DNA of 64,000 bases from an uncultured Cellvibrio sp. (GTDB lineage: Bacteria > Pseudomonadota > Gammaproteobacteria > Pseudomonadales > Cellvibrionaceae), in the NCBI GenBank assembly GCA_946480695.1, contig CAMLKG010000020.1, positions 8,687-72,686 of the forward strand. Direction: 5' to 3'. The notes beneath the pieces were generated by a model. The model had not been told where the DNA came from, ran no database searches, and saw only the letters and a list, made by a program, of their open reading frames with translations. This document shows positions 24,814 to 32,174 of the stretch, piece by piece. A program made the position numbers and the translations under genes. The first letter of the stretch is position 1. Every line of letters begins with the position of its first letter.

Positions 24814-24918
24814 GCCCAACGCCTGGAAAAATATCACAGGGGGCAAAATTTTTTTTAAACAAACTAATGATGAAGCTAGGGTGCAGCTTTATTCAAAACT
24901 GTCAACTCGAGGTTAGGC
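24814..24918 (-). repeat. attC-like imperfect inverted repeat
   Basis: Reading leftward, GCCTAAC (24918-24912) and GTTGGGC (24820-24814) match the integron consensus cores RYYYAAC and GTTRRRY. They are 105 bases apart end to end and lie about 60 bases before the start of cassette A, the arrangement expected of an attC site followed by the next cassette. The interior shows only weak palindromy and no integrase gene is present, so this may be chance. Confidence 0.25.
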
Positions 24919-25041
24919 GAAGTTAAACTTCTGGTCAATATGAATTGTATTTCGTGGCATGAGCAAATGAAGTTTTGTTAAACGGATAGCAATCTTCCGG
25001 GACTTATCTCAACCTAAGCTAACAATTCCAAGCCTGGATAT

Positions 25042-25299
25042 TTAATGCCACTCAGCTTGGGCAATGTTAATTCTCTCTCGTAACCCGGACAATTTCCCTT
25101 CCAACACCTCCGCCCGCTGCTTAACTTGCGTTGCGCACATATGTAAGCCATTCACGCTCCGCCTATCCATCGGCAATTCCGCAATCGCCAATGCCACCAC
25201 GGCATCGCACAGGAATGTGCATTGGCTTTGGAATTCGGTGAATTCGTCATAGAGGGCTAATAACTCATTTGTGAGGTTAAGGTCTGGCGGTGATGGCAT
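25042..25299 (-). CDS. Small protein of the QC-x-LC paralog pair
   Basis: An 85-residue helical protein, paralogous to the C-terminal part of the 109-residue protein at 10771-11100 (shared QC-x2-LC segment and a terminal KLSGLRERI/QLYGLRSH helix). It lacks the disordered N-terminal extension of that protein. GAGGG lies 8 bases before the ATG. It sits between the two divergently arranged unknown cassettes. No function is known; the two copies 14 kb apart suggest a mobile or multi-copy small gene of this lineage. Confidence 0.65.
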   Translation of the reverse strand: MPSPPDLNLTNELLALYDEFTEFQSQCTFLCDAVVALAIAELPMDRRSVNGLHMCATQVKQRAEVLEGKLSGLRERINIAQAEWH

Positions 25300-25632
25300 A
25301 AAAGATCCCTCTTAATTTAAAGGTGGGCGGGCCGGTGTTTGTTGGTTGGTATTTCGATGGTTGCATTAGGGACATGGTAATGCCATGGTTTATTGCAAAC
25401 AAATCAGTGGGCTAAAATAGCCAGGATGTTAGCTATTTGGTCTCAATTGAAATTTATGGAAGGGATTTTAGGCGAAGAGGATTTAATGTCGAGAGCATAT
25501 AATCCTCATTTTTTTTTAGAAAAGGTAAAAATGGTATTCTTATAAAAGAACATCAAATTTGAGATTAATCACGACGCCTCGGGTACCTTCGATGATAATC
25601 TCCATGCATTTCAACCAACGGAAAAAAACGAT
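25300..25632. other. Leader region of cassette B with terminator-like hairpin
   Basis: No protein-coding gene is evident. A rightward hairpin followed by a T-run (25477-25517, listed separately) lies 116 bases before the cassette B start although no rightward gene precedes it. The stretch may hold a small RNA or an attenuated leader; otherwise nothing was seen. Confidence 0.4.
25477..25517 (+). terminator. Terminator-like hairpin without an upstream gene
   Basis: GAGGATT (25477-25483) pairs with AATCCTC (25501-25507) across a 17-base loop, then A and nine T. The stem is short and the loop long, so strength is uncertain. It could end a small RNA or attenuate transcription into cassette B. Confidence 0.4.
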
Positions 25633-25980
25633 ATGACTTGGATTATTGAGTTCAGGGGCGATCTTAGCGAGGAGTCACCGCTTAACATGGATGGTTCTCC
25701 TTCAATGCGCGCAGTGAGCCTGGTGCTTGGGAATGATTTGCCAGCCGTTTTAACTAATCTTCTGTCTTACACAAAAGCACGGGGCATTGTTCCAACCACG
25801 GTTATTCGATGCGAGGAACTCGCAAAGTTTACGCCCACCATTGACGACGGCTACACGCAGGAAGCTATCAATAAGGCATTGAAACACGTCAATCCTGATC
25901 GGCCAGTGTATTTCACCTATGCAATTTCATCGGAAGCTGAGGATGACGATGATGCAGTCTTTATTGGGACAGGGAGTTGA
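25633..25980 (+). CDS. Small protein of duplicated two-gene cassette B
   Basis: A 115-residue soluble protein beginning MTWIIEFRGD and containing NMDGSPSMRAVSL, a central helix (DLPAVLTNLLSYTKARG) and a highly acidic tail (SSEAEDDDDAVF). It shares the layout of the 108-residue protein of cassette A, including the late TQEAINKALKHV helix, and so is probably homologous. The stop lies 2 bases from the next gene's start. The ribosome site is weak (CGGAAA). No known family. Confidence 0.7.
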   Translation: MTWIIEFRGDLSEESPLNMDGSPSMRAVSLVLGNDLPAVLTNLLSYTKARGIVPTTVIRCEELAKFTPTIDDGYTQEAINKALKHVNPDRPVYFTYAISSEAEDDDDAVFIGTGS

Positions 25981-25982
25981 TT

Positions 25983-26636
25983 ATGAAAGGAGCATTATCA
26001 CTAGCCGAGTGCAAGCCGGAGTACAAAGTTGCATGCACGCTAATTTTGAACAATGGACGTGATAAAAAAGATTTTATACTGCGCACCGCCCTTGATTCTG
26101 TAGGGGTATGGAAGTCGAAAAACGCTGATGTACCTATTTCGCCGTTCCAAGGGAAAGTCAATTTAGCCACGAAGGAAGCAGCGATTATCGACGGTGATGT
26201 TTGGGTATTCGGCATTGACGCTACCAAGGCTCAAGATATTTTTACAGCGGTTAAGATCGGAATGGATTATCACCGCGCACGCGCAACTGACATACTTGGC
26301 GATGTTTACGTCAAGAACTTGAATGTGGAAAACCAGCAGGGTTTCACCAAACATGACCTGGTTATCGAGAATAAAAAATTGTATTCCGGTGTAGTCAAGG
26401 CGGTAGTGGACGCCGCGAAGTTACTGGGTGTCCAAGGCATGATTAACTTCTACGTTATTAGTAGCGATATTAATCACAAAATCCCGAAAGAAGAGCTGCA
26501 CGCGGCCTTAAAAGACGGCGGCGCAGAAAAAGTCGAAACCGACAATATCAAATATAAAATGTGGTCAGGTTCAAATGATGGTGAGTCAGGCTTGTTAATC
26601 AAACAAAACCTTCACTTAGCCAGTTTGAAAATTTAA
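25983..26636 (+). CDS. Larger protein of duplicated two-gene cassette B
   Basis: A 217-residue soluble protein, homologous along its length to the 221-residue protein of cassette A. It begins MKGALSLAECKPEYKV, parallel to MSGATALAEGGRKFKV. Shared landmarks are ILRTALDSVGVWKSK, AAIIDGDVWVFGID, DVYVKNLNVE and EELHAALKDGGAEKV. I chose the ATG at 25983 since GGGAG is 6 bases upstream; a TTG at 25977 would overlap the previous gene. Codon use here is more GC-rich than in cassette A, suggesting the two copies have different histories. Function unknown. Confidence 0.75.
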   Translation: MKGALSLAECKPEYKVACTLILNNGRDKKDFILRTALDSVGVWKSKNADVPISPFQGKVNLATKEAAIIDGDVWVFGIDATKAQDIFTAVKIGMDYHRARATDILGDVYVKNLNVENQQGFTKHDLVIENKKLYSGVVKAVVDAAKLLGVQGMINFYVISSDINHKIPKEELHAALKDGGAEKVETDNIKYKMWSGSNDGESGLLIKQNLHLASLKI

Positions 26637-26779
26637 TGGATTTGGCAAACATCTGATTTACAGACGTTGACTGATTATAATTTGATGCTTATTTGAATAC
26701 CTAAGATTTTAGGCCGCTTTCGGCCAAGAGCAGACATAGGAATAACTAGGTCGCATATTAATCTTGCTATGCAAATCAA

Positions 26780-27412
26780 CTACGACATGGTTGCCGCTGC
26801 GCTGGCAGTTTTCTCAATTTCGCCGATGCAACGAATCAACTCTTTGCCCTTTGTTGTAACGAACCACTTTCCAGACACATCATCTATCAGACCTAAATCT
26901 GCTAAATAGACATGGTGAAAAGATTTTGGATCACGAGATATGCCCAAGGTGTATGCCGAAGCTAAAGCTTTTAGCAATAACTTAGTGATAGAGGAATGCT
27001 GAGAATACAACTCACTTAATACCATTAAGTCTGGAGCTGTAAGCTTTGAAAACAATCTAGCAATCTCTGGGTGCACACTTCCTTCAGTTAGTTCTCTTGC
27101 CGTTACATTCGCCCAAAGCGACCTCATAAAATCATCGCTTTGGCTGTCTGCGTTTTCTAACACGATATAGATAATTTGTGGTTTTACTACAACATTATTG
27201 AAGTTGGATATATTTGAATTAAATATTTTTTCTGATGCTTCTTCCAAAGTTTTTTTGGCAATTATTTTTTGAACTTCGTTTAAGGTTGAAAATTTATGCT
27301 CTATCAATTTTCCAGCGCCAACGGTAGTTGCTGTAACCGGATAAAGGAGCTTGTTAAGCAAATCAACAGTTGCACACCAAACCTCTTTGGGAACTTCCTT
27401 TAGGAACTCCAT
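26780..27412 (-). CDS. Abi-alpha (DUF4393) family protein
   Basis: A 210-residue protein. The N-terminal region includes a weakly hydrophobic segment with YPVTATTVGAGKLI, and the central block, KPQIIYIVLENADSQSDDF then LWANVTARELTEGSVHPEIA, is characteristic of DUF4393, also named Abi-alpha. The C-terminus (LGLIDDVSGKWFVTTKGKEL) resembles a small winged-helix. Members of the family are found in abortive-infection loci, although the mechanism is not established. It lies between cassette B and a leftward group of HNH and OLD nuclease genes, which supports a role in defence against phages. Confidence 0.75.
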   Translation of the reverse strand: MEFLKEVPKEVWCATVDLLNKLLYPVTATTVGAGKLIEHKFSTLNEVQKIIAKKTLEEASEKIFNSNISNFNNVVVKPQIIYIVLENADSQSDDFMRSLWANVTARELTEGSVHPEIARLFSKLTAPDLMVLSELYSQHSSITKLLLKALASAYTLGISRDPKSFHHVYLADLGLIDDVSGKWFVTTKGKELIRCIGEIEKTASAAATMS

Positions 27413-27528
27413 TTAAACTCCAATCACTATGTAATCAATTGATTGTGATCCTACTGACAGCAAGCAGGACGCTGTTGTTTTAATCAACTTCTTTCGGCCA
27501 AGAGCGGAAGTTGGGCCTGTTCATTTCG

Positions 27529-28608
27529 TTAAAAAATTATGATCAACAATGTAATGACAAACGCAACCACTATCAAGGTTGAACATCCAGAATTGGCATC
27601 ATTCGAATAACCGCCCCCGAGCCTCCTCACCTCGCGCCCCATTTTTCTTTCCCAACCGTCAGGAAGCTCGAAAGTTATAGTTTTTTGTATAACCTTTGGA
27701 TTTTCCTTTGTGCCGTCATGCTCGGTGTCTATTAAAGACACAACTTCATCAAGGGCATCAGGTATAGATTTAAGCTTTTCAACCTGTGAACTCATGCAAT
27801 TTTTGAGTAGTCCAAGGGCTTTTCCTGCTTTTTCTGGAACGATGGAAAAATATAATGCCTCTTCGAACTTGATGACTTCGGCAATATAGTCTCTTATGAG
27901 CTCGCATACATGGTGGATTTCATGAATATCACCAGATTCACCAGACTTTCCAAAACTCAAAGTTAACCTATCCAAGAGCTTTTCAATTGGTGAAGTCATA
28001 TTGGATGCTTCGTTTAGTCTTTGACTTATCCAAGCCAATACGTGATCTTCATCTATATGGTTTCTAGCCTTGATATAGAATCCACCCTGCAAATCTTTAA
28101 TTTGCCGAAAGTGGGGATCATTGAAGTATCTCATGAGCTCAGCAGCAAGACGCCATTCCCAGCCATCAGGTCTGTCAATTACTATACGCCGAACTATGGG
28201 AGGGTAGCTTTTAAAACTCAAGAGTAATGACTCCTGCTGATCAAGCTGAATCCTACTGGAAGAGTTACCAAGTTCGGATAGCACGAATTTTTCATGTTCC
28301 TCTCTCCAGGCAAATAATAGATCTATAGTACAACGAACATCATCTGTATCAATGAGCTTATGGCAGTTTCGACAAAGCCATATTCCGTTTGTTATCTCGG
28401 ATCTTGCCGTGTCTGTCATTTCGGATAAATATCGCTTCGATTCTGGCCGCGCTCCACGAATATGAGCAGCTTCTCCTATGAGAGTAGATTTATTCGGATC
28501 AGAGTTAGGCCCAACAGTTGATACTCGGCAATCAGGATTGGAGCATTTGAATGATGCCCGTTTTGCTAAAGTATCAATGGTTGTTTTCTTAAAATCAGGT
28601 ACAGCCAA
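27529..28608 (-). CDS. HNH-type nuclease with C-terminal membrane anchor
   Basis: A 359-residue protein. Residues 15-90 form an HNH/treble-clef domain: C22 and C27, AAH49 (catalytic histidine candidate) and C79-x2-C82-H. The middle is a helical, charged region of about 220 residues with no known motif. The last 20 residues (STLIVVAFVITLLIIIF) form a membrane helix. The combination suggests a nuclease tethered at the inner face of the membrane, where it could meet incoming DNA. It is followed on the same strand by the Abi-alpha gene and preceded by the OLD nuclease. Substrate specificity cannot be read from sequence. Confidence 0.75.
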   Translation of the reverse strand: MAVPDFKKTTIDTLAKRASFKCSNPDCRVSTVGPNSDPNKSTLIGEAAHIRGARPESKRYLSEMTDTARSEITNGIWLCRNCHKLIDTDDVRCTIDLLFAWREEHEKFVLSELGNSSSRIQLDQQESLLLSFKSYPPIVRRIVIDRPDGWEWRLAAELMRYFNDPHFRQIKDLQGGFYIKARNHIDEDHVLAWISQRLNEASNMTSPIEKLLDRLTLSFGKSGESGDIHEIHHVCELIRDYIAEVIKFEEALYFSIVPEKAGKALGLLKNCMSSQVEKLKSIPDALDEVVSLIDTEHDGTKENPKVIQKTITFELPDGWERKMGREVRRLGGGYSNDANSGCSTLIVVAFVITLLIIIF

Positions 28609-28762
28609 GATTCATCATCTCTCTTTTTCTAGGTCGAAGATCAACCATAACTCACTGCGATTTCCACCAAGAACCCACATATAGGTTTATGTAAATTGGG
28701 CAGTTAGGCCCAACGTTTTAGCAATTATAGTGTTGCTGGGCATGACTGGCCAACATAGGTGC

Positions 28763-30526
28763 TTAATCACATGGATCTGAGAGTGATGCTATATCGTCAA
28801 TCGTTTTCCAATCAATACAGTTTATAGGCAAGACAGCACCGGTGCTACCAACAAGGTAATCAAGCAAATCCTTGACTTTATTTTCAAAATTAATATTAGA
28901 GTTAATTTTTAAAAGGGCGCTATATGGCTTTTCATTATTCACCTCCTTCCCAAAGATAGCAACTTCAAAACAGGTATTACATGCAACGAGAGTAACTTTA
29001 TCCCTCGCATTTTCCATATTTAGGATGCCAGCAATAGTTCTATTCATCCCCCAAGAAGGATTAGCTTTCCCGGCCTTCGTTAACTCATGATCCCTGTCAT
29101 GCAAAATAGAAAATCCTTTTGAAAACTGTAACAAAACTTTCGCTATCGAAGGAATAATCCCTTTTCCTCTAGCCCTAATTATCTGCACATCCCCATATAA
29201 ATCTGGATATTTATCTTTAATGATAGAGAACGCTGTAAATTCTGTATCTCCCTCAACAATTATTTGCCGACCTCCAAAGAAAAATTCGTGAACATATGGA
29301 TCACATACATTCATCAATTTTAAATTTTTCTTGTCATCCTCATCCAATTTTGCTCGTGAGGGCCGATAAAGGGTTGTGCTCTTTACCTCACTAAAGTCAT
29401 CGCGAAATACCCGAACAATTGTTGTATTATTTTTAGACAAATCGATAAAGATTGGCGAATGGGAGGTAATCATTACTTGCCAATTTCCGCTTTGCGGTAG
29501 ATCATAAAGAACAGATCGTGCCTCTCGAATGGCAGAGGGATGTAGACATATTTCAGGCTCATCTAGTAGCAATACGTGAGGTCTAGATCCTTTTTTATCG
29601 CCACATTCTGATAGGTATTTTAAAGTCGCCCATAGTAGAGTTCGTCTTGCACCGCTTCCTTGATGCTCAATAGTTGAGAAATATCCATTTTCTGGTCCCA
29701 TTAAAAGTTCAGCGCTGTTTTTAAAAGGTTGATATGTCCCCTCAAGATCGGACTCAGACTTCGTATCGAATTTTATTTTATGTTTTGGGAATAGCCTTGA
29801 TAGGTAATTTGATATTTCATTTTCGATTATTTTTATCTCATCTTCAGTAGCCTTGACCGCTTTTGCCTGAAGACTGCTTATTTTTTCCAGAATCAGTTCG
29901 TAATCTGACTTCTCTTGCTCTGGGTCTGTTTTTATACCAGTTACTTTTTCTTTTAGAAGACTAGTTATAAGTTTTGTAATCTCTGCGGCTTGTTTTTCCG
30001 GAGTGGCAAAAGCATCTATCCTGTGAGGAAGCGGACGTCGAGAGTTCGCCACATTTGGAGCCCCCCAAGGCACTTGATCATCCCAATCGTTTTTGTGAAC
30101 ATCGAACCCTTGTCTTTTAGGATCTTTACTTGGGCTGTCCCAAATCCATTTTTCTCTGATTAACCACTCACCATCCGCTGTCTGTTTAATCCATCTTTCT
30201 CCTGGAGCTTGATTAAATACGATTGTATGAAGCTCTATCGTTGGTAAATTTTCAACATCAACTTGGCCGTTTGGGAAATCGTTTATAGATAGTTTTCCTT
30301 CCTTCGATCCATGCGACATTACAGTTTCGTATGCTCTCAAAATGCTGCTTTTCCCAACATTGTTGGGGCCGACCAAAACGACAATATCATCAAGCTCAAT
30401 TTCAACCGCATTGAAGCCTATGGATCGAAAATTTTGCACAATCAATTTATGCAATCGAGGACGGTGAGAGATTTCATCATCCGCAACAAGCTGAACCACA
30501 TCTTCAGATTTTTTCTTAGCAGCCAT
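28763..30526 (-). CDS. OLD-family ATPase-TOPRIM nuclease
   Basis: A 587-residue overcoming-lysogenisation-defect type protein. The Walker A motif GPNNVGKS (53-60) is in an N-terminal SMC/RecF-like ATPase. LLLDEPEICLHPS (about 318-330) holds Walker B and the D-loop region, with the histidine switch in ITSHSP. The C-terminal TOPRIM domain starts at IIVEGDTEF (about 420) and contains the acidic HDRDHE (about 476). Such proteins cleave or nick DNA and several act in phage defence. No UvrD-like GajB gene is next to it, so it is probably a class 1 (stand-alone) OLD. Neighbours are HNH nucleases, consistent with a defence cluster. Confidence 0.88.
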   Translation of the reverse strand: MAAKKKSEDVVQLVADDEISHRPRLHKLIVQNFRSIGFNAVEIELDDIVVLVGPNNVGKSSILRAYETVMSHGSKEGKLSINDFPNGQVDVENLPTIELHTIVFNQAPGERWIKQTADGEWLIREKWIWDSPSKDPKRQGFDVHKNDWDDQVPWGAPNVANSRRPLPHRIDAFATPEKQAAEITKLITSLLKEKVTGIKTDPEQEKSDYELILEKISSLQAKAVKATEDEIKIIENEISNYLSRLFPKHKIKFDTKSESDLEGTYQPFKNSAELLMGPENGYFSTIEHQGSGARRTLLWATLKYLSECGDKKGSRPHVLLLDEPEICLHPSAIREARSVLYDLPQSGNWQVMITSHSPIFIDLSKNNTTIVRVFRDDFSEVKSTTLYRPSRAKLDEDDKKNLKLMNVCDPYVHEFFFGGRQIIVEGDTEFTAFSIIKDKYPDLYGDVQIIRARGKGIIPSIAKVLLQFSKGFSILHDRDHELTKAGKANPSWGMNRTIAGILNMENARDKVTLVACNTCFEVAIFGKEVNNEKPYSALLKINSNINFENKVKDLLDYLVGSTGAVLPINCIDWKTIDDIASLSDPCD

Positions 30527-30623
30527 AAATTATCCCTTACTTATATGTAAATTATTTATTTCCAAAGAGAAATACCAGCGTATGTCCGCTTTGGGCACAA
30601 AGCAGAAGCTCTCATTAATTGCT

Positions 30624-31382
30624 TCATCCCAAGCACAATTCATGATGCGCCTGTATAGCCTCAACATCCGGCAAAAACCGATAAGGCATTTCTAAAGCCT
30701 TTCCTTCATACCGCAAAAAATATTTTTCCACCATCTCATCCGCCGCCTTCGCTTTAATTGTGGGTGATAAAACCAACCTAAATTCTTCATCAAATGAAAT
30801 TAAATGCCTATCAAATGCTTTGTCATAAAGCGCATTCAATGCGATCCCATTTGTAGGATCTGCCCGACGCGATGCATCTTCAGACCAAGGAATAATATGG
30901 CTAGCGACTAATAATTGCGGAATCGCTAAGCCCGAAATTGCACAGCGATAGTTGTAGCTTTGCAAAACAGTTCGGCGGAAGAAATTTTGAACGCGGCGCG
31001 CTTTTATTTCGCGAATCGTTTCTGTTTCACCGGTAGGAATTTTGGGTTCCTTTATCTCATAAGCGGGTGTAACAGGCTGCTGGTTTGCAATGCGGGATTC
31101 ATAAAGCGCTTCGGCTTTTTCCGCGATGTCGGTGGAGTTTTGCATAAATGCATTCCACAGCGCGCGGTCTGCCTTGCTGGTATTGCTCATGCCCTTTTGG
31201 TGAATGGATGGATCTAAGCTGGCGAAGTTAACGGCTTTCATGGCAACAGCAGAGGGTGACCGACCAATGGTGTTGGCCAGTTGGATAATATCGGGGTTGG
31301 TTTTGTGCAATTTGCCGAACGGGGTGCGGCAATATAAATGCAAGGTGAGCAGCAGCTCGTCCTCTTGCCAATCATTAGCCAT
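30624..31382 (-). CDS. HNH_2-type endonuclease
   Basis: A 252-residue protein. The N-terminal third contains an SANT/Myb-like or helix-turn-helix segment (ANDWQEDELLLTLHLY and IGRSPSAVAMKAVNF). The C-terminal HNH domain reads YRCAISGLAIPQLLVASHI, then NGIALNALYDKAFDRHLISF, the typical HNH_2 pattern with an early histidine and a late D-x-A-F-D-x-H. It is probably a modification-dependent or nonspecific restriction enzyme; the target is not known. The GGGGGAA upstream of ATG 31382 decides the start. A decayed duplicate with the middle deleted lies at 36.6-36.9 kb. Confidence 0.85.
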   Translation of the reverse strand: MANDWQEDELLLTLHLYCRTPFGKLHKTNPDIIQLANTIGRSPSAVAMKAVNFASLDPSIHQKGMSNTSKADRALWNAFMQNSTDIAEKAEALYESRIANQQPVTPAYEIKEPKIPTGETETIREIKARRVQNFFRRTVLQSYNYRCAISGLAIPQLLVASHIIPWSEDASRRADPTNGIALNALYDKAFDRHLISFDEEFRLVLSPTIKAKAADEMVEKYFLRYEGKALEMPYRFLPDVEAIQAHHELCLG

Positions 31383-31634
31383 GCTTATTCCCCCCAAGGA
31401 GCAACGGCTAACGTCCAATCGTTATTCATGTCGTATTCCTATCCAGTCCTGTGGCGTAAGTTTGTACTATAGCCAAGGATTTTGAGAAATACATCCCATT
31501 ACACAAAGAGTTTTTGCAAGCCAAAAGCCACTATTCATTGGGCGAATGGAGTGATAGCTGGCTTGAGGTGGTGGCCATTGTTATTGATGAGATCGGGGTT
31601 GGCTTTATGGAACCATTTTCGTGGCATTACGAAG

Positions 31635-31943
31635 CTATTGGGGCTTTGGCTTTTTATCTATCAAAACATCCTGTTGCCACTTGCTGGGTTTTTTGTCTGT
31701 GCGGTGTATGCAGCCTACCCAGCAGCAAGGGCGTTTTTTTCCTTCAAGGAGTTCCTCGGTAGCTCGCACGATCCGTTTTACTCTAGTCTTCTCTTGTTTA
31801 GCGTCCTCAACCCAACAAATAAATTCGTTTCGGCCAATTGCCGACAGGGCTTCCCACGTATCAATTAAGCCTATTTCAGTCAATGCCTCAGCCAAATCAG
31901 CGGGCATATCGTGCACCAGGCCGCCAGAAAGTTTTGGTTTCAT
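31635..31943 (-). CDS. YdeI/OmpD-associated (OmdA) family protein
   Basis: A 102-residue protein matching the C-terminal OmdA domain: DMPADLAEALTEIGLIDTW, then RNEFICWVEDAKQEKTRVKR and KRPCCWVGCIHR. The family is annotated as bacteriocin-protection or OmpD-associated, but the function is unclear. A TGG and cysteine-rich end (CCW-x3-C) is conserved and may bind metal. The ATG at 31943 has AAGG at a suitable distance; upstream extension to 32054 is unlikely. It is shorter than two-domain YdeI proteins, which is normal for this subgroup. Confidence 0.8.
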   Translation of the reverse strand: MKPKLSGGLVHDMPADLAEALTEIGLIDTWEALSAIGRNEFICWVEDAKQEKTRVKRIVRATEELLEGKKRPCCWVGCIHRTDKKPSKWQQDVLIDKKPKPQ

Positions 31944-32095
31944 ACTGAATACCTTTTTCCACCCTAGTGGATGCGTAATATCAATCCCTCGATGATTTAA
32001 ATAATTACTATTAAGGCAGGTTCTATTATCCGAAAGCATAAAAGAAAAATGCAAAGATGCAATTTGAGCACGGTATTGCCCAAATCAAACCTACT

Positions 32096-32131
32096 ATTTA
32101 AGGAATAACTTTTATTTAAGGAATAACTTTG
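32096..32131. repeat. Tandem duplication of an 18-bp unit
   Basis: Two adjacent copies of ATTTAAGGAATAACTTT plus one base (32096-32113 and 32114-32131) in the spacer upstream of the M23 peptidase gene. It is probably a recent slippage duplication. It includes possible ribosome-like AAGGA but no nearby start. Confidence 0.75.
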
Positions 32132-32174
32132 GTGCCGCTTTGCGGAGGAATTAATTCTTTATCCTCAAGTCTTA

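Noticed and set aside
31482..31868. Plus-strand open frames of 82-128 codons between the HNH_2 and OmdA-family genes
   Set aside because: They overlap the well-supported OmdA-family gene on the other strand and show no motif; part of the DNA is similar to HNH_2 flanking sequence.
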